A stretch of 64,000 nucleotides of DNA from Methylobacterium brachiatum (lineage in GTDB: Bacteria > Pseudomonadota > Alphaproteobacteria > Rhizobiales > Beijerinckiaceae), in contig NZ_JAJALK010000006.1 in the NCBI RefSeq assembly GCF_020523825.1, forward strand, positions 1-64,000. The letters are read 5' to 3'. Positions 9,417-18,991 of the stretch are shown here, one piece after another. Both the position numbers and the translations under genes were made by a program. Position 1 is the stretch's first letter. Each line of letters starts with the position of its first letter. The notes beneath the pieces are model-generated. The model saw only the letters and a program-made list of their open reading frames with translations, was not told the origin of the DNA and did not search any database.

Positions 9417-10466
9417 TCAGCCCTCGATCACCCGCTCGTCGAGCTTGCGATCGACGATCTGCACCGTGCGGTCGATCTCGGCATCCGGGGTGCCGAGCTG
9501 ATGCGAGATCAGCTTCACCAGGAGGTCGACGCGCTCGATGAACGGGGTGCCGTTCGCTACGGCGCGCGCGGCCGAGGAAGGCTTGAGCAGGCTTTCTGCG
9601 GCCTTGGCGTATTTCTCGAACGGCACCTGGTCCTGCGGGTCCGCGCCCAGACGCCGGGCAATGCCGTCCACATGCTCGTAGATGGCCCGCGACTTGGCGA
9701 GATCGCCGTGCACCGCGTCGCGGATCGATTGCGGCTCCTGCGGGGTGATGCAGCGGTAATTGCCGGTGAGCAGCATCGACCATTTCGCGAGCGGGACGAA
9801 CAGCGAATCGAACACCTTGAGCTTCACCGGCACGTCCTGGCCGTCGAGGCGGACGGCGTCGATATCGGCCTCCAGCTCGCGCAGCAGGCGGTTATGCGCC
9901 TCGTCCGCGAAGGTCGCGGCCTTGAAGTTCGTCGGGAGGCCGACATGGAGCACGTTCGCGCCCTCCTCCGGCGGCCGGAAGGCCTGCGGATCGGGCGAGC
10001 AGAGCGAGACCAGGCCGGGCTCGAACCGGTCCCAGACGCCGGCATTGGTGTAGGCGTCCTCGAGATCCATCGCCGCCAGCGCCGGGATCCGCTTGAGATA
10101 GGGCAGCGGCGGCATGTTCATGATCGACAGGCACGGCAGCTTCGCCGCCGCGATCTTGATCATCAGCACCCGGATCGTGTGGTTGTTGTACTGCGGCTCC
10201 TGCATGGCGAGGCCGACCAGGTCGTAGCGCGACGGGTCGATATCCTCGGGCGGCGCGGCGTCCAGGGTGCCGGGCAGGTCGCGGGACAGGATCGCGCGGT
10301 GGTTCGGCTCGTCCCGCAGCTTGATGCGGACCTCTGTCCCCTCCTGGTTGATCAGATCGGCGGTCTTGCGGCGGCAGACCAGGGTCACGTTGTGACCGGC
10401 CATCAGGAGCTTCGTCGCCAGCAGGGAGCCGTACGAGGCTCCCAGGATCAGGATGTTGCGCGGCAT
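9417..10466 (-). CDS. Ketopantoate-reductase-like NAD(P)-binding protein
   Basis: The 349-residue product opens with a Rossmann nucleotide-binding motif (ILILGASYGSLLATKLLMAGHNVTLV) followed by a basic CRRK suggesting NADPH, as in the PanE/ApbA family. The middle (YDLVGLAMQEPQYN) aligns with the usual strand that ends the cofactor domain, and the rest is helical like the PanE C-terminal domain. The usual PanE catalytic Lys and C-terminal Ser-Met-x-x-D signature are not clearly visible, so ketopantoate reduction should not be assumed. It is not near pantothenate genes. I call it a PanE-like oxidoreductase of unknown substrate. Confidence 0.6.
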   Translation of the reverse strand: MPRNILILGASYGSLLATKLLMAGHNVTLVCRRKTADLINQEGTEVRIKLRDEPNHRAILSRDLPGTLDAAPPEDIDPSRYDLVGLAMQEPQYNNHTIRVLMIKIAAAKLPCLSIMNMPPLPYLKRIPALAAMDLEDAYTNAGVWDRFEPGLVSLCSPDPQAFRPPEEGANVLHVGLPTNFKAATFADEAHNRLLRELEADIDAVRLDGQDVPVKLKVFDSLFVPLAKWSMLLTGNYRCITPQEPQSIRDAVHGDLAKSRAIYEHVDGIARRLGADPQDQVPFEKYAKAAESLLKPSSAARAVANGTPFIERVDLLVKLISHQLGTPDAEIDRTVQIVDRKLDERVIEG

Positions 10467-10971
10467 GCTTCGACTCCCACAAGACGTCTTCGTTTTATCG
10501 GCTGCGCGCCCGTATGGCGTACGGGTTCAGGCTGTCCGCATGCCGGCTCCGGCCATGTCCTTGGCACGGTAACGAAGCTTGTCCTGGGATGCCACTCGGT
10601 TGGTATACCAAAAAATTTGTCGGCATCCGTGAGTCTGATTTGCGTCGGGCGACCGCTGGCGCCGGATCGTAGCGCGGGCAATCGATCAAGCCGGACCGTT
10701 TCGCCGCAATGGGCGCCCCATCGCCGACACCCGTCGCCTACCGTTCAATCCGCGGCTGGCAAGAGGACGCATCAGTGCCGCTGGGACGCATGAAAGGTCC
10801 GCGCCGATGCCATCGAATCCTGGGTTGAGCGCGTAATGCGCCTCTCGATCGATTGCTTATCGAAAGACGTGTTGGAACAGCCCAAACGCAGCCCATCGGC
10901 TACGCCGTTCTGATCGTTTTACCAAGGCCGCAGATTTTAAGTTCAGCACCATCGACCGCCTAGCGGGATGA
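10467..10971. other. Intergenic region without a recognisable gene
   Basis: About 500 bp between the start of the reductase-like gene and the 3' end of tRNA-Phe, both on the minus strand. Short open frames have no domain or ribosome site. A small AT-rich patch with a partly palindromic ggtataccaaaaaa sequence near 10601-10616 may belong to the reductase promoter region. Confidence 0.5.
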
Positions 10972-11047
10972 TGGTGCCCAGGGGCGGAATCGAACCACCG
11001 ACACTGCGATTTTCAGTCGCATGCTCTACCAACTGAGCTACCTGGGC
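10972..11047 (-). tRNA. tRNA-Phe (GAA)
   Basis: A 76-nt cloverleaf. The acceptor stem GCCCAGG pairs with CCTGGGC, the D arm carries AGCTCAGTTGGTAGAGC, the anticodon loop reads CTGAAAA with anticodon GAA, and the T arm contains GGTTCGATTCC. The terminal CCA is encoded. A good sigma-70-type promoter lies 36 bp upstream. Confidence 0.97.
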
Positions 11048-11082
11048 GACGTCCGCGCCGCCGTGGGCCTCGGACGCCGCGG

Positions 11083-11111
11083 GGTATAGTAGGGAGTTTG
11101 CGGCCTGTCCA
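11083..11111 (-). promoter_or_regulatory. Promoter of tRNA-Phe
   Basis: Reading the minus strand, TGGACA (11106-11111) and TATACC (11083-11088) are separated by exactly 17 bp, close to the sigma-70 consensus. The start of the tRNA is about 36 bp downstream, a normal leader length. Confidence 0.6.
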
Positions 11112-11153
11112 GCCTTGCCGTGACATCGGAATGACGCCGGCAGCGGAAAAATT

Positions 11154-11351
11154 TTAGCGCTCCGGATCCGGCTCCGGGGGCGGCGCATCGGGATCGAGTT
11201 CCTCCGGGATCGCGTAGCGCTCGTTCAGCCAGCGGCCGAGGTCGACATCGGCGCAGCGCTGCGAGCAGAAGGGCCGGAACTCCTCGGTCGACGGCTTCCG
11301 GCAGATCGGACAGGCGGGGCGGCGCTCGCGGCTCACGGGCGCGTCGCTCAC
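11154..11351 (-). CDS. yacG: DNA gyrase inhibitor YacG, zinc-binding
   Basis: A 65-residue protein with four cysteines in the YacG pattern, CPIC followed about 16 residues on by FCSQRC, then [16 protein letters not shown], the family hallmark. In E. coli YacG binds zinc and inhibits DNA gyrase by contacting GyrB. The acidic, proline-rich tail is typical. The GTG start at 11351 overlaps the TGA of maf (GTGA), so the two genes are translationally coupled, the usual alphaproteobacterial order. Confidence 0.92.
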   Translation of the reverse strand: MSDAPVSRERRPACPICRKPSTEEFRPFCSQRCADVDLGRWLNERYAIPEELDPDAPPPEPDPER

Positions 11352-12001
11352 GCCAGGCTGCCCCAGCCCGCACGGACGGGGTAGCCCTCGCCGTCGAGGA
11401 GGCTCATGGTCTCGTAGAGCGGCAGGCCGACCACGGCGCTGTAGGAGCCGACGAGCTTCACCACGAAGGCGCCGGCCAGGCCCTGGATCGCGTAGCCGCC
11501 GGCCTTGCCGCGCCATTCGCCCGAGGCGAGGTACCCCTGGATGTCGCGGCCAGAGAGGCGCTTGAAGCGCACGCGGGTCTCGACGATCCGCTCCCGGCGG
11601 CCGTTCGGCGACAGCAGGCAGATCGCGGTGAACACCCGGTGCGGACGCCCCGATAGCAGGCGCAGGCAATCGGCCGCCTCGTCCGGCCCCTCGGCCTTGG
11701 GCAGGACCCGCCGCCCGACCGCCACCACCGTGTCGGCCGCCAGCAGCCAGGTCGGGATCTTCTGGTCCTGATGGTGCAGTGCGGCCTCGGCGGCGGCGAG
11801 CTTGGTGCGCGCGAGGCGACGGGCCAGCTCCCGCGGCGGCTCGGCCTTGCGCGGCGTTTCGTCGATATCGGCCGGCAGAAGCGAATCCGGCTCGATGCCG
11901 ATCTGCTGCAGCAGCGCCAGGCGGCGGGGCGAGCCGGAGGCCAGCACGAACCGAGTGGTCGGCCCCTGCGTCGCCCCGATCGCTTCAGGTGTCGCGTCCA
12001 T
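11348..12001 (-). CDS. maf: Maf-family nucleoside triphosphate pyrophosphatase
   Basis: Maf proteins hydrolyse dTTP, UTP or modified nucleoside triphosphates to monophosphates, acting as house-cleaning enzymes. The 217-residue product has the signature [12 protein letters not shown], the ADIDETP loop, LLAADTVV with the metal-binding Asp, and [13 protein letters not shown]. It sits upstream of yacG with a 4-bp overlap. Alphaproteobacteria often carry two Maf paralogues (YhdE and YceF types), and I cannot decide the subtype from sequence alone. Confidence 0.9.
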   Translation of the reverse strand: MDATPEAIGATQGPTTRFVLASGSPRRLALLQQIGIEPDSLLPADIDETPRKAEPPRELARRLARTKLAAAEAALHHQDQKIPTWLLAADTVVAVGRRVLPKAEGPDEAADCLRLLSGRPHRVFTAICLLSPNGRRERIVETRVRFKRLSGRDIQGYLASGEWRGKAGGYAIQGLAGAFVVKLVGSYSAVVGLPLYETMSLLDGEGYPVRAGWGSLA

Positions 12002-12392
12002 GATGTTCCGCTCGCACGTTAGGCGGAGAGCGATACCGGTCGGCCGGGCCCGCGCCGCAGCGCGGATGATCGCGCGAAGGGGCGGCGCATCCCTCTTCCG
12101 CCGGGACCGTCTCGATCTCCCCCGCCTGATAAGGGATGGGGTCGGGCTTGTGAACCGGACGGATCGGCGCCCGGCATGACTCGCGATGACCGGACTTTAT
12201 CGTGCCGAATAGCACCAAGATAAGGGTTCATGGCAACCACCGCTGTCGAAAACTTCCGGTGCAGCGACACATCTATCCGCCGAAGGCTTTGTTTGGCCGG
12301 CTCAAGAATATGGCAAGGTTTCGCCGCGGTTCGTAACCGGACATTAACCAAACCGGCGGGAGTGTACCGGCACCGAAACGGGGTCGAAACCG
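12002..12392. other. Intergenic region between divergent genes
   Basis: About 390 bp between the start of maf and the start of the small gene at 12393. In related genomes infA often precedes maf, but no IF-1 sequence is here. An attaacc stretch near 12342 resembles a CtrA half-site, which is weak evidence on its own. No convincing gene or RNA is seen. Confidence 0.5.
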
Positions 12393-12602
12393 ATGCTCAA
12401 CGCTGATCCGCTCGTGGCACGCCCGAAGCTCGTGAGCGCGGCGCTGCTCGCGCAGGCGCTCGACGGCCTGAGGCCGCAGGTCCGGTCGTCGGCGGAGATG
12501 TGGCGCGCGCTGACGGATCACTACGTCGTCGACCTAGACGATGTCGCGGCTCTCCTCCCGGCGATCGAGCCGGAGACGCAATGGCTTCCGACCCGGGACT
12601 GA
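12393..12602 (+). CDS. Small hypothetical protein
   Basis: A 69-residue, soluble, mainly helical protein without signal peptide. It shows no recognised motif; the segment SSAEMWRALTDHYVVDLDDVAALL looks like a compact helical bundle. Codon composition is like that of neighbouring real genes, and a GGGG-type ribosome site lies about 9 bp before the ATG. Function unknown; the call rests on composition and start context only. Confidence 0.42.
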   Translation: MLNADPLVARPKLVSAALLAQALDGLRPQVRSSAEMWRALTDHYVVDLDDVAALLPAIEPETQWLPTRD

Positions 12603-12764
12603 GCCCGGCGAAATCACTTTCTTCTGTGCTATCCGCCGCGGCTGGCATGCGGCATGCAACCGGACTTCGGAACAGGCGAGGAAACACCCAGGCAACGACA
12701 ACGCGGCGGCTCGGACGCCAGAGCACCCCGCGGACCTTTCGATCCATCGAAGCCGAGGTCCGTC

Positions 12765-13010
12765 ATGTCCGACTTGCTGTCCGTTGCCCTGGTCTGTGCC
12801 GGCACCCTGCAGGCACAGGATTGCTCCCGCGACACCGCCCTCGACATCATCGTCTCGCCCGCGCACTCGCCGATGGAGTGCCTGATGCACGCCCAGATTC
12901 TGGCGGCCCAGGCGGGCCTGCCCGGCGGCGGCGACCGCTACCTCAAGATCGCCTGCGAGCCTCGCCGGACCGAGGCCACGCCGGTCCCGTCGCTGCGCCG
13001 CGCCTCGTGA
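12765..13010 (+). CDS. Small hypothetical protein, possibly exported
   Basis: An 81-residue protein. The N-terminus MSDLLSVALVCAGTLQAQDC is mildly hydrophobic and could be a poor signal peptide, followed by CSRDTALDII and SPMECLMHAQILAAQAG, with three cysteines in the mature part that could form disulfides. Similar short proteins with a DCSRDTALD-type segment are common as unannotated genes in Methylobacterium. The ATG at 12765 was preferred to an upstream one at 12654 because the extra 37 residues are low-complexity and lack support. Function unknown. Confidence 0.5.
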   Translation: MSDLLSVALVCAGTLQAQDCSRDTALDIIVSPAHSPMECLMHAQILAAQAGLPGGGDRYLKIACEPRRTEATPVPSLRRAS

Positions 13011-13087
13011 GGCGGGCAGAGCTTCCCCCGGGACGGATGTTTCGCTAGGGCCAGGGTAGATCTGAGGTCGTAGCGGAGCAAGACGCG

Positions 13088-14590
13088 ATGTTTCCCAAGC
13101 CTGAAGCGGACCTGGTGCCGAACACCTTCGCGTTCGAGCAGCTGCCGCTGGTCAAGCCGACGGGCTTCCGCGAATACGATGCGCGCTGGCTGTTCCCGCA
13201 GGACATCAACCTGATGGGCGTCCAGGCGCTCGGCCTCGGCATCGGCACGCTCGTGCACGAGATGGGCGTGCGCCCCGACATCGTCACGGGCCACGATTTC
13301 CGCAGCTACTCCTCCTCGATCAAGCTGGCGCTGATCGCCGGCATGCAGGCGGCGGGGCTGCGGGTGAAGGATATCGGCCTGGCGCTGTCGCCGATGGCGT
13401 ATTTCGGCCAGTTCGCCCTGGACTGCCCGTGCGTGGCCATGGTCACGGCCTCGCACAACGACAACGGCTGGACCGGCGTGAAGATGGGCGCCAACCGCCC
13501 GATGACCTTCGGGCCCGAGGAGATGACCCGGCTCAAGGAGATCGTGCTCGGCGGGACCTACCAGTACCGCGACGGCGGCGCCTACGAGTTCGTCGAAGGC
13601 TTCGCCGAGACCTACCTGAAGGACCTGAAGTCCCGGGCAAAGCCACTGACCCGCAAGCTGAAGGTCGTGGCCGCCTGCGGCAACGGCACGGCCGGCGCTT
13701 TCGCGCCGCGCCTGCTGGAGGCCCTCGGCGTCGAGGTCGTGCCGCTGGATGTCGACCCCGATTACACCTTCCCGCGCTACAATCCGAACCCGGAAGACAT
13801 GGAGATGCTTCACGCCATCGCGCACGCGGTGAAGGAGCACGGCGCCGATGTCGGCCTGGGCTTCGACGGCGATGGCGACCGCTGCGGCGTGGTGGACAAC
13901 GAGGGCGAGGAGATCTTCGCCGACAAGATCGGCGTGATGCTGGCGCGCGACCTCGGCAAGCTCCATCCCGGCTCCACCTTCGTGGTCGATGTGAAGTCCA
14001 CCGGGCTCTACCACACCGACCCGGAGTTGCAGGCCCAGGCGATCAAGACCGATTACTGGAAGACCGGCCACAGCTACATCAAGCGGCGGGTGAACGAGCT
14101 CGGCGCGCTGGCGGGCTTCGAGAAGTCCGGGCACTTCTTCTTCAACGAGCCGATCGGGCGCGGCTACGATGACGGCCTGCTCACCGCCATCGCGGTGCTG
14201 GAGATGCTGGACCGCAACCCCGGCCGGTCCATGGCCGACCTCTACCGGGCCCTGCCGAAAACCTGGGGCTCGCCGACCATGTCGCCCCATTGCGCCGACG
14301 ACGTGAAGTACGGCGTGGTCGAGACCGTGACCGAGCGGTTCAAGGCCATGAAGGCCGCGGGCGAGCCGATCGCCGGCTCGAAGATCGTCGATCTTGTCAC
14401 CGTGAATGGCGTGCGCATCACCACCGAGGACGGGACCTGGGGCCTGGTGCGCGCCTCGTCCAACAAGCCCGAGCTGGTCGTGGTGATCGAGAGCCCGGCC
14501 TCGGAGGCGCGCCTGCACGCGATGTTCAAGGCGGTCGACGCGGTCCTGCGCGAGAATACCGAGGTCGGCGCTTACAACCAGACGATCTGA
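13088..14590 (+). CDS. Phosphomannomutase/phosphoglucomutase
   Basis: A 500-residue alpha-D-phosphohexomutase that moves phosphate between C1 and C6 of hexoses, feeding GDP-mannose or glucose-1-phosphate pathways for surface polysaccharides. Seen: FREYDARW at the start, the catalytic phosphoserine loop TASHN (Ser122), the Mg-binding loop DGDGDR (Asp260, 262, 264), the sugar-specificity loop EKSGHFFFNE, and the phosphate-binding RASSNKPEL near the C-terminus. This is the AlgC/ManB (PMM/PGM) type, not GlmM. It stands alone on the plus strand, so the pathway cannot be fixed from neighbours. Confidence 0.9.
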   Translation: MFPKPEADLVPNTFAFEQLPLVKPTGFREYDARWLFPQDINLMGVQALGLGIGTLVHEMGVRPDIVTGHDFRSYSSSIKLALIAGMQAAGLRVKDIGLALSPMAYFGQFALDCPCVAMVTASHNDNGWTGVKMGANRPMTFGPEEMTRLKEIVLGGTYQYRDGGAYEFVEGFAETYLKDLKSRAKPLTRKLKVVAACGNGTAGAFAPRLLEALGVEVVPLDVDPDYTFPRYNPNPEDMEMLHAIAHAVKEHGADVGLGFDGDGDRCGVVDNEGEEIFADKIGVMLARDLGKLHPGSTFVVDVKSTGLYHTDPELQAQAIKTDYWKTGHSYIKRRVNELGALAGFEKSGHFFFNEPIGRGYDDGLLTAIAVLEMLDRNPGRSMADLYRALPKTWGSPTMSPHCADDVKYGVVETVTERFKAMKAAGEPIAGSKIVDLVTVNGVRITTEDGTWGLVRASSNKPELVVVIESPASEARLHAMFKAVDAVLRENTEVGAYNQTI

Positions 14591-14839
14591 GCCGGGTCGC
14601 TTCCGAAACCAGCCCCCGCGCGCCGGCCTCGCCGCGCGCGGGGCGCCAATTTAGAATTGGTGCATCAAAGCCACGGCCTTCGCTTTCCGATCGGCCTGCA
14701 ACCTTTGGACAGTTGCGGCCTCCGGGCGGCGGGCAGATGCTCTCCGGCCATGCTGATGCAGTCCCCATCCCGGCATCCGCCCGAGTTTGCCGTCCCGATC
14801 GCCCGCGTGTCGGGCCGGGCGCCCGCGAGTGCCCGCCCG

Positions 14840-16048
14840 ATGCTGTACGATGCGTTCGACCTCCAGACCGACCTCGCCGCCCAGACCCGGGCCTGGGGTC
14901 GGATGCTGAACGACGCCTGGTCGCCCTGGATCCGCTGGAGCGAGCCCGCCCGGTGGATGTCGGCCAATGCCCGCATGATGATGCGCGCCGGACTGACCTT
15001 CGCGCGGCCCGCCTACGGGATCGAAGCGGTCGACGTCGGCAACCGAAGCGTGCCGGTCCGCGAGGAGGCCGTCGAGGTCACGCCGTTCGGCACCCTGCTC
15101 CACTTCAAGAAGGACATCCACACCGAGCAGCCCAAGGTGCTGATGGTCGCGCCGCTGTCGGGCCATTTCGCCACGCTGCTGCGCGCCACCGTGCGCACGA
15201 TGCTGCCCGACCACGACGTCTACATCACCGACTGGCACAACGCCCGGGACATCCCGGTCTCGGCGGGCCGGTTCGGCTTCGACGAGTACGTCGCCCACCT
15301 GGTCCAGTTCCTCCAGACCATGGGCGAGGGCTCGCACGTGGTCGCCGTCTGCCAGCCGGCCGTGCAGGCGCTGGTCGCCGCCGCCGTCATGGCACAGGCG
15401 AAGGATGCGGCGGCGCCGCGCAGCATGACCCTGATGGCCGGGCCGGTGGATTGCCGGATCAACCCGACCGGCGTGAACGAGCTCGCGACCTCGAAGCCGA
15501 TCGAATGGTTCGAGAAGAACCTGATCGCCACGGTCCCGGCGCGCCACAAGGGTGCCGGCCGCCGGGTCTATCCGGGCTTCGTGCAGGTCTCGGCGTTCAT
15601 GTCGATGAACACGAAGCGCCACGTCCAGGGCCACACCGACCTGTTCTGGCACATGGCCAACGGTGAGGATTCCAAGGCCGAGGCGATCGAGACCTTCTAC
15701 GACGAGTATTTCGCCGTCCTCGACCTCGCGGCCGAGTTCTACCTGGAGACCGTCAAGACGGTGTTCCAGGACTACACCCTCGCCAAGAACGAGCTCCGCT
15801 ACCGCGGCGCGCCGATCGACCTCGGAGCGATCCGGCGCACGGCGCTGATGACCGTCGAGGGCGAGCGCGACGACATCTGCGCCCCCGGCCAGACCATGGC
15901 GGCCCACGACCTCTGCACCGGGCTCGCGCCGTATATGCGGTCGCACCACCTCCAGGCCGGCGTCGGCCATTACGGCGTCTTCGCCGGCAAGCGCTGGGAG
16001 ACGCAGATCTACCCGCAAGTGCGCAACTTCATCCAGGCGCATAACTGA
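14840..16048 (+). CDS. phaZ: Intracellular PHB depolymerase
   Basis: This enzyme degrades native intracellular poly-3-hydroxybutyrate granules. From the ATG at 14840 it is 402 residues, the usual PhaZa length, beginning MLYDAFDLQTDLAAQTR as family members do; the open frame extends upstream, but that part is not conserved-looking. The alpha/beta-hydrolase core shows VVAVCQPAVQAL with Cys171 in place of the usual Ser nucleophile, which is normal for this family, plus VEGERDDICAPGQT for the Asp and GVGHYGVFAG for the His. PHB turnover is central in methylotrophic Methylobacterium. No other pha gene is adjacent. Confidence 0.88.
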   Translation: MLYDAFDLQTDLAAQTRAWGRMLNDAWSPWIRWSEPARWMSANARMMMRAGLTFARPAYGIEAVDVGNRSVPVREEAVEVTPFGTLLHFKKDIHTEQPKVLMVAPLSGHFATLLRATVRTMLPDHDVYITDWHNARDIPVSAGRFGFDEYVAHLVQFLQTMGEGSHVVAVCQPAVQALVAAAVMAQAKDAAAPRSMTLMAGPVDCRINPTGVNELATSKPIEWFEKNLIATVPARHKGAGRRVYPGFVQVSAFMSMNTKRHVQGHTDLFWHMANGEDSKAEAIETFYDEYFAVLDLAAEFYLETVKTVFQDYTLAKNELRYRGAPIDLGAIRRTALMTVEGERDDICAPGQTMAAHDLCTGLAPYMRSHHLQAGVGHYGVFAGKRWETQIYPQVRNFIQAHN

Positions 16049-16184
16049 TTGGCTGACCCGGCTCCGGTCGCGCCGATTTGACCCGCCGACCGGCGCGGCC
16101 CACCATGCTAGCCTCTGATCGTCGGAGCCCGGATTCCCCCGGTTGCCGGCGGCCTATCCATTGGCATGAGGCGGAACGGTCGGC

Positions 16185-18854
16185 GTGATCGACAGGGACG
16201 GCTTCGGCAACGACACCGGCGCGACCGGCACCGACACGGGACAGGCGGCCGCCGCGCGGCTGGACCGGCTCGTGGCCCAGGCAAGGGCGGCGTCCCTGTG
16301 GGAACAGGCCTGGCCGGTGCTCTGGCGCGGTCTCGGCGTCCTGCTGCTGTTCCTCGCGTTGTCCTGGACCGGGCTGTGGCTCGATCTCGCCCCGCTCTGG
16401 CGCCAGATCGGGTTGGCCGTCCTGGCGATCCTGCTGGTCGTCGCGCTCCTGCCCCTCATCCATCTCGCCCGGCCGGACCGCCGGGTCGCCCTGGCCCGGC
16501 TCGACCGGGAGGCGGCCGCGCGCGATCCGGCGCTCCGTCACGGGCCTGCATCGGCGGCACAGGATTCGCTGGCGGTCGGCGCCGCGGATCCGGGCAGCCG
16601 GACCCTCTGGGCGCTGCACCAGCGCCGGGCCGCCCAGGCGGTCGCGGCCCTCAAGGTCGGGCTGCCGCGTCCCGGCATGACCCGGCGCGACCCCTACGCC
16701 CTGCGCGCCGGGATCGTCGTCGCCGCGGTCGCGAGCCTGTTCGTGGCCGGCCCCGAATGGCGCGAGCGGATCGGAGCCGCGTTCGACTGGCACGAAGCGG
16801 TCGCGCCGGGGCCGAACTTCCGGGTGGACGGCTGGATCGATCCGCCGCTCTACACGCGGCTGCCGCCGCTTCTGATCGCCATGGATGGCAGCGACCAGCA
16901 CCTGCGGGCGCCGGTCAACGCGCAGCTGATCGTGCGCATCGCCGGCCAGGGCAGAGCGGCAGCGAACACGACCCTGACGCCGAGTGCCGGGCTCACGCCG
17001 ATCCCCGGGCAGGAGGAGCGGCCGGACCTGCGCGAGGAGCGCTACCGGATCGTCGGCGGCGCCGAGCTGGTGATCGTCACGCCGGCCGGGCGCCAGAAGC
17101 TGACCGTCGAGGCGATCCCGGATCGGCCGCCCGAAGTGACGGCCGTCGGCGGTCCCGAGGTGAACGGCCGCGGCACCTTCAACCTCACGTATCGGGCCAA
17201 GGACGATTACGGCATCAGCTCCGCCGAAGGGGTGATCGAGCCGCTGAAGGCCGGGCGCTCGCTGGCGCCGATCCCGCGGATCAACCTGGCGCTGCCGGCC
17301 GACGCCTCCGGCGAGACCGACACCAAGACCCTGGTCGACCTGACCGACAGCCCGTGGTCGGGCGCGCGGGTGCGCTACCAGATCGTCGTCAAGGACGAGG
17401 CCGGCCAGGAGGGGCGCACGAAGGACACCGAGATCACGCTGCCGGCCCGTCCGTTCCGGGATCCCCTGGCACGCGCGCTGGCGGAGGATCGCCGCCGCCT
17501 CGTCACGGCGCCCGATTCCGACCGGCTCTGGGTCCAGGGCGCCCTCGATGCGCTCCTCGTCGCGCCCGACATGTTCACGCCGCAGCCGCCGGTGTTCCTC
17601 GGTCTCAGGACCGCCACGGAGCGCCTGCGCAAGGCCAAGACCGATGCCGACCTGATCGATGTCGCCGACCTCCTCTGGGAGATGGCGCTCAAGATCGAGG
17701 ACGGGGACCTGTCGGATGCCGAGAAGCAGCTGCGGCAGGCGCAGGACCGGTTGAAGGATGCGATCGAGCGCAATGCGCCCGACGACGAGATCAAGCGGTT
17801 GACCCAGGACCTCAAGCAGGCGCTGGACAAGTTCCTGTCGCAGATGGCCGAGAAGCAGAAAAGCCAGCCGCGCGATCCGGGCGAGAAGGGCCAGACCAAC
17901 CAGTCATCGAAGACGGTCACGCCCGAGGATCTCGACAAGATGATCCAGGACATGGCCGAGGCGATGAAGCGCGGCGACACCGCCGAGGCGCAGCGCCTGA
18001 TGGAGCAGCTGCGCAATATCCTGGAGAACCTGCAGACCGCGGAGAAGGGCGGCAAATCCGATCAGGCCAGCCGCGAGATGCAGAAGCAGATGCGCGACCT
18101 CGACGCGATGACGCGCGAGCAGCAGGGCCTGCGCGACGAGACCTACAAGGACGGGCAGGAGCCGCGCGGCAGCCAGCGTCCGTCCAATCGCGGCCAGCAG
18201 CAACAGGGCCAGCAGGGCAACCGCGGGCAGCAGGGCCGTCCGCAGCAGGGCCAGGGCAAGCAAGGTCAGGGACAACAGGACCAAGGGCAACAGGGCCAAG
18301 GCCGGCAAGGACAGGGGCAGCGGGGCCAGGGCCAACAGGGCCAAGGCGAGCAGGGCGATGTCGGCGACCGCCAGCAGGCGCTCCGCCAGCGCCTGGAGGA
18401 TCTCGAGCAGCGCATGAAGGAGAACGGCATGCGCGGCGAGCAGGGCCTCTCCGACGCCGAGGACGCCATGCGCGAGGCCGAGAACGCGCTCAAACAGGGC
18501 GATGCCGATGAGGCGGTCGATGCCCAGGGCCGCGCGCTGGAAGGGCTCAAGAAGGGCGCCGAGGGCATGGCGCAGCAGATGCAGGAGATGGCCGAGGGCC
18601 AGGGCGAAGGCCAGCAGGATGGTGGCCAGCAACCGGGGCAGCAGGGTCAGGCCGGCACCCGCGACGACGACCCGCTCGGCCGTCCGACCAAGGGCCGCGA
18701 CATGAGCGACGGTCGCGTCCGGGTCCCGACCGCGGACGAATCCGCCGTCCAGCGCGCCCGGCGCATCATGGAGGAGCTGCGGCGCAAGCTCGGCGACCCC
18801 ACCCGGCCGCGGGAGGAACTCGACTATTTCGAGCGCCTGCTCCGGCGCAATTGA
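16185..18854 (+). CDS. TIGR02302-family membrane protein (DUF4175)
   Basis: An 889-residue inner-membrane protein. Two membrane helices lie near residues 45-95 (LLLFLALSWTGLWL and LAVLAILLVVALLPLIH) and a third near 170-185 (AGIVVAAVASLFVAG), followed by a beta-rich extracytoplasmic-type region, long coiled coils (residues about 500-650) and a striking Gln/Gly tract (about 660-730) of GQQ and GQG repeats, ending with a conserved TADESAVQRARRIMEELRRKL tail. Family members are restricted to alphaproteobacteria and have no established function. The GTG at 16185 is the start; a GAGGCGG ribosome site precedes it. Confidence 0.82.
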   Translation: MIDRDGFGNDTGATGTDTGQAAAARLDRLVAQARAASLWEQAWPVLWRGLGVLLLFLALSWTGLWLDLAPLWRQIGLAVLAILLVVALLPLIHLARPDRRVALARLDREAAARDPALRHGPASAAQDSLAVGAADPGSRTLWALHQRRAAQAVAALKVGLPRPGMTRRDPYALRAGIVVAAVASLFVAGPEWRERIGAAFDWHEAVAPGPNFRVDGWIDPPLYTRLPPLLIAMDGSDQHLRAPVNAQLIVRIAGQGRAAANTTLTPSAGLTPIPGQEERPDLREERYRIVGGAELVIVTPAGRQKLTVEAIPDRPPEVTAVGGPEVNGRGTFNLTYRAKDDYGISSAEGVIEPLKAGRSLAPIPRINLALPADASGETDTKTLVDLTDSPWSGARVRYQIVVKDEAGQEGRTKDTEITLPARPFRDPLARALAEDRRRLVTAPDSDRLWVQGALDALLVAPDMFTPQPPVFLGLRTATERLRKAKTDADLIDVADLLWEMALKIEDGDLSDAEKQLRQAQDRLKDAIERNAPDDEIKRLTQDLKQALDKFLSQMAEKQKSQPRDPGEKGQTNQSSKTVTPEDLDKMIQDMAEAMKRGDTAEAQRLMEQLRNILENLQTAEKGGKSDQASREMQKQMRDLDAMTREQQGLRDETYKDGQEPRGSQRPSNRGQQQQGQQGNRGQQGRPQQGQGKQGQGQQDQGQQGQGRQGQGQRGQGQQGQGEQGDVGDRQQALRQRLEDLEQRMKENGMRGEQGLSDAEDAMREAENALKQGDADEAVDAQGRALEGLKKGAEGMAQQMQEMAEGQGEGQQDGGQQPGQQGQAGTRDDDPLGRPTKGRDMSDGRVRVPTADESAVQRARRIMEELRRKLGDPTRPREELDYFERLLRRN

Positions 18855-18991
18855 GGTCGCGCCCTATTTCCCTCGAACGCCCGTGGGCGCCGACCCGGAT
18901 TTCCCTCGGCAGCCCGCGTTGAACACCACTCGTCTCGCCAAGCGGCGGCGCGCCGGTTCCGGGCGCCCGCCGGGTTCGGATCCCGCCTCCC

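Noticed and set aside
14657..14839. Upstream start of the PHB depolymerase at 14657
   Set aside because: The extra 61 residues do not resemble the family, and the family usually begins MLY close to the position of the ATG at 14840. An intermediate ATG at 14752 cannot be fully excluded.
18180..18360. Repeated cagggccag-type DNA that could be mistaken for a tandem-repeat array
   Set aside because: The repeats are the codons of the Gln/Gly tract inside the TIGR02302 protein and stay in frame; there is no spacer structure, so it is not a CRISPR array.
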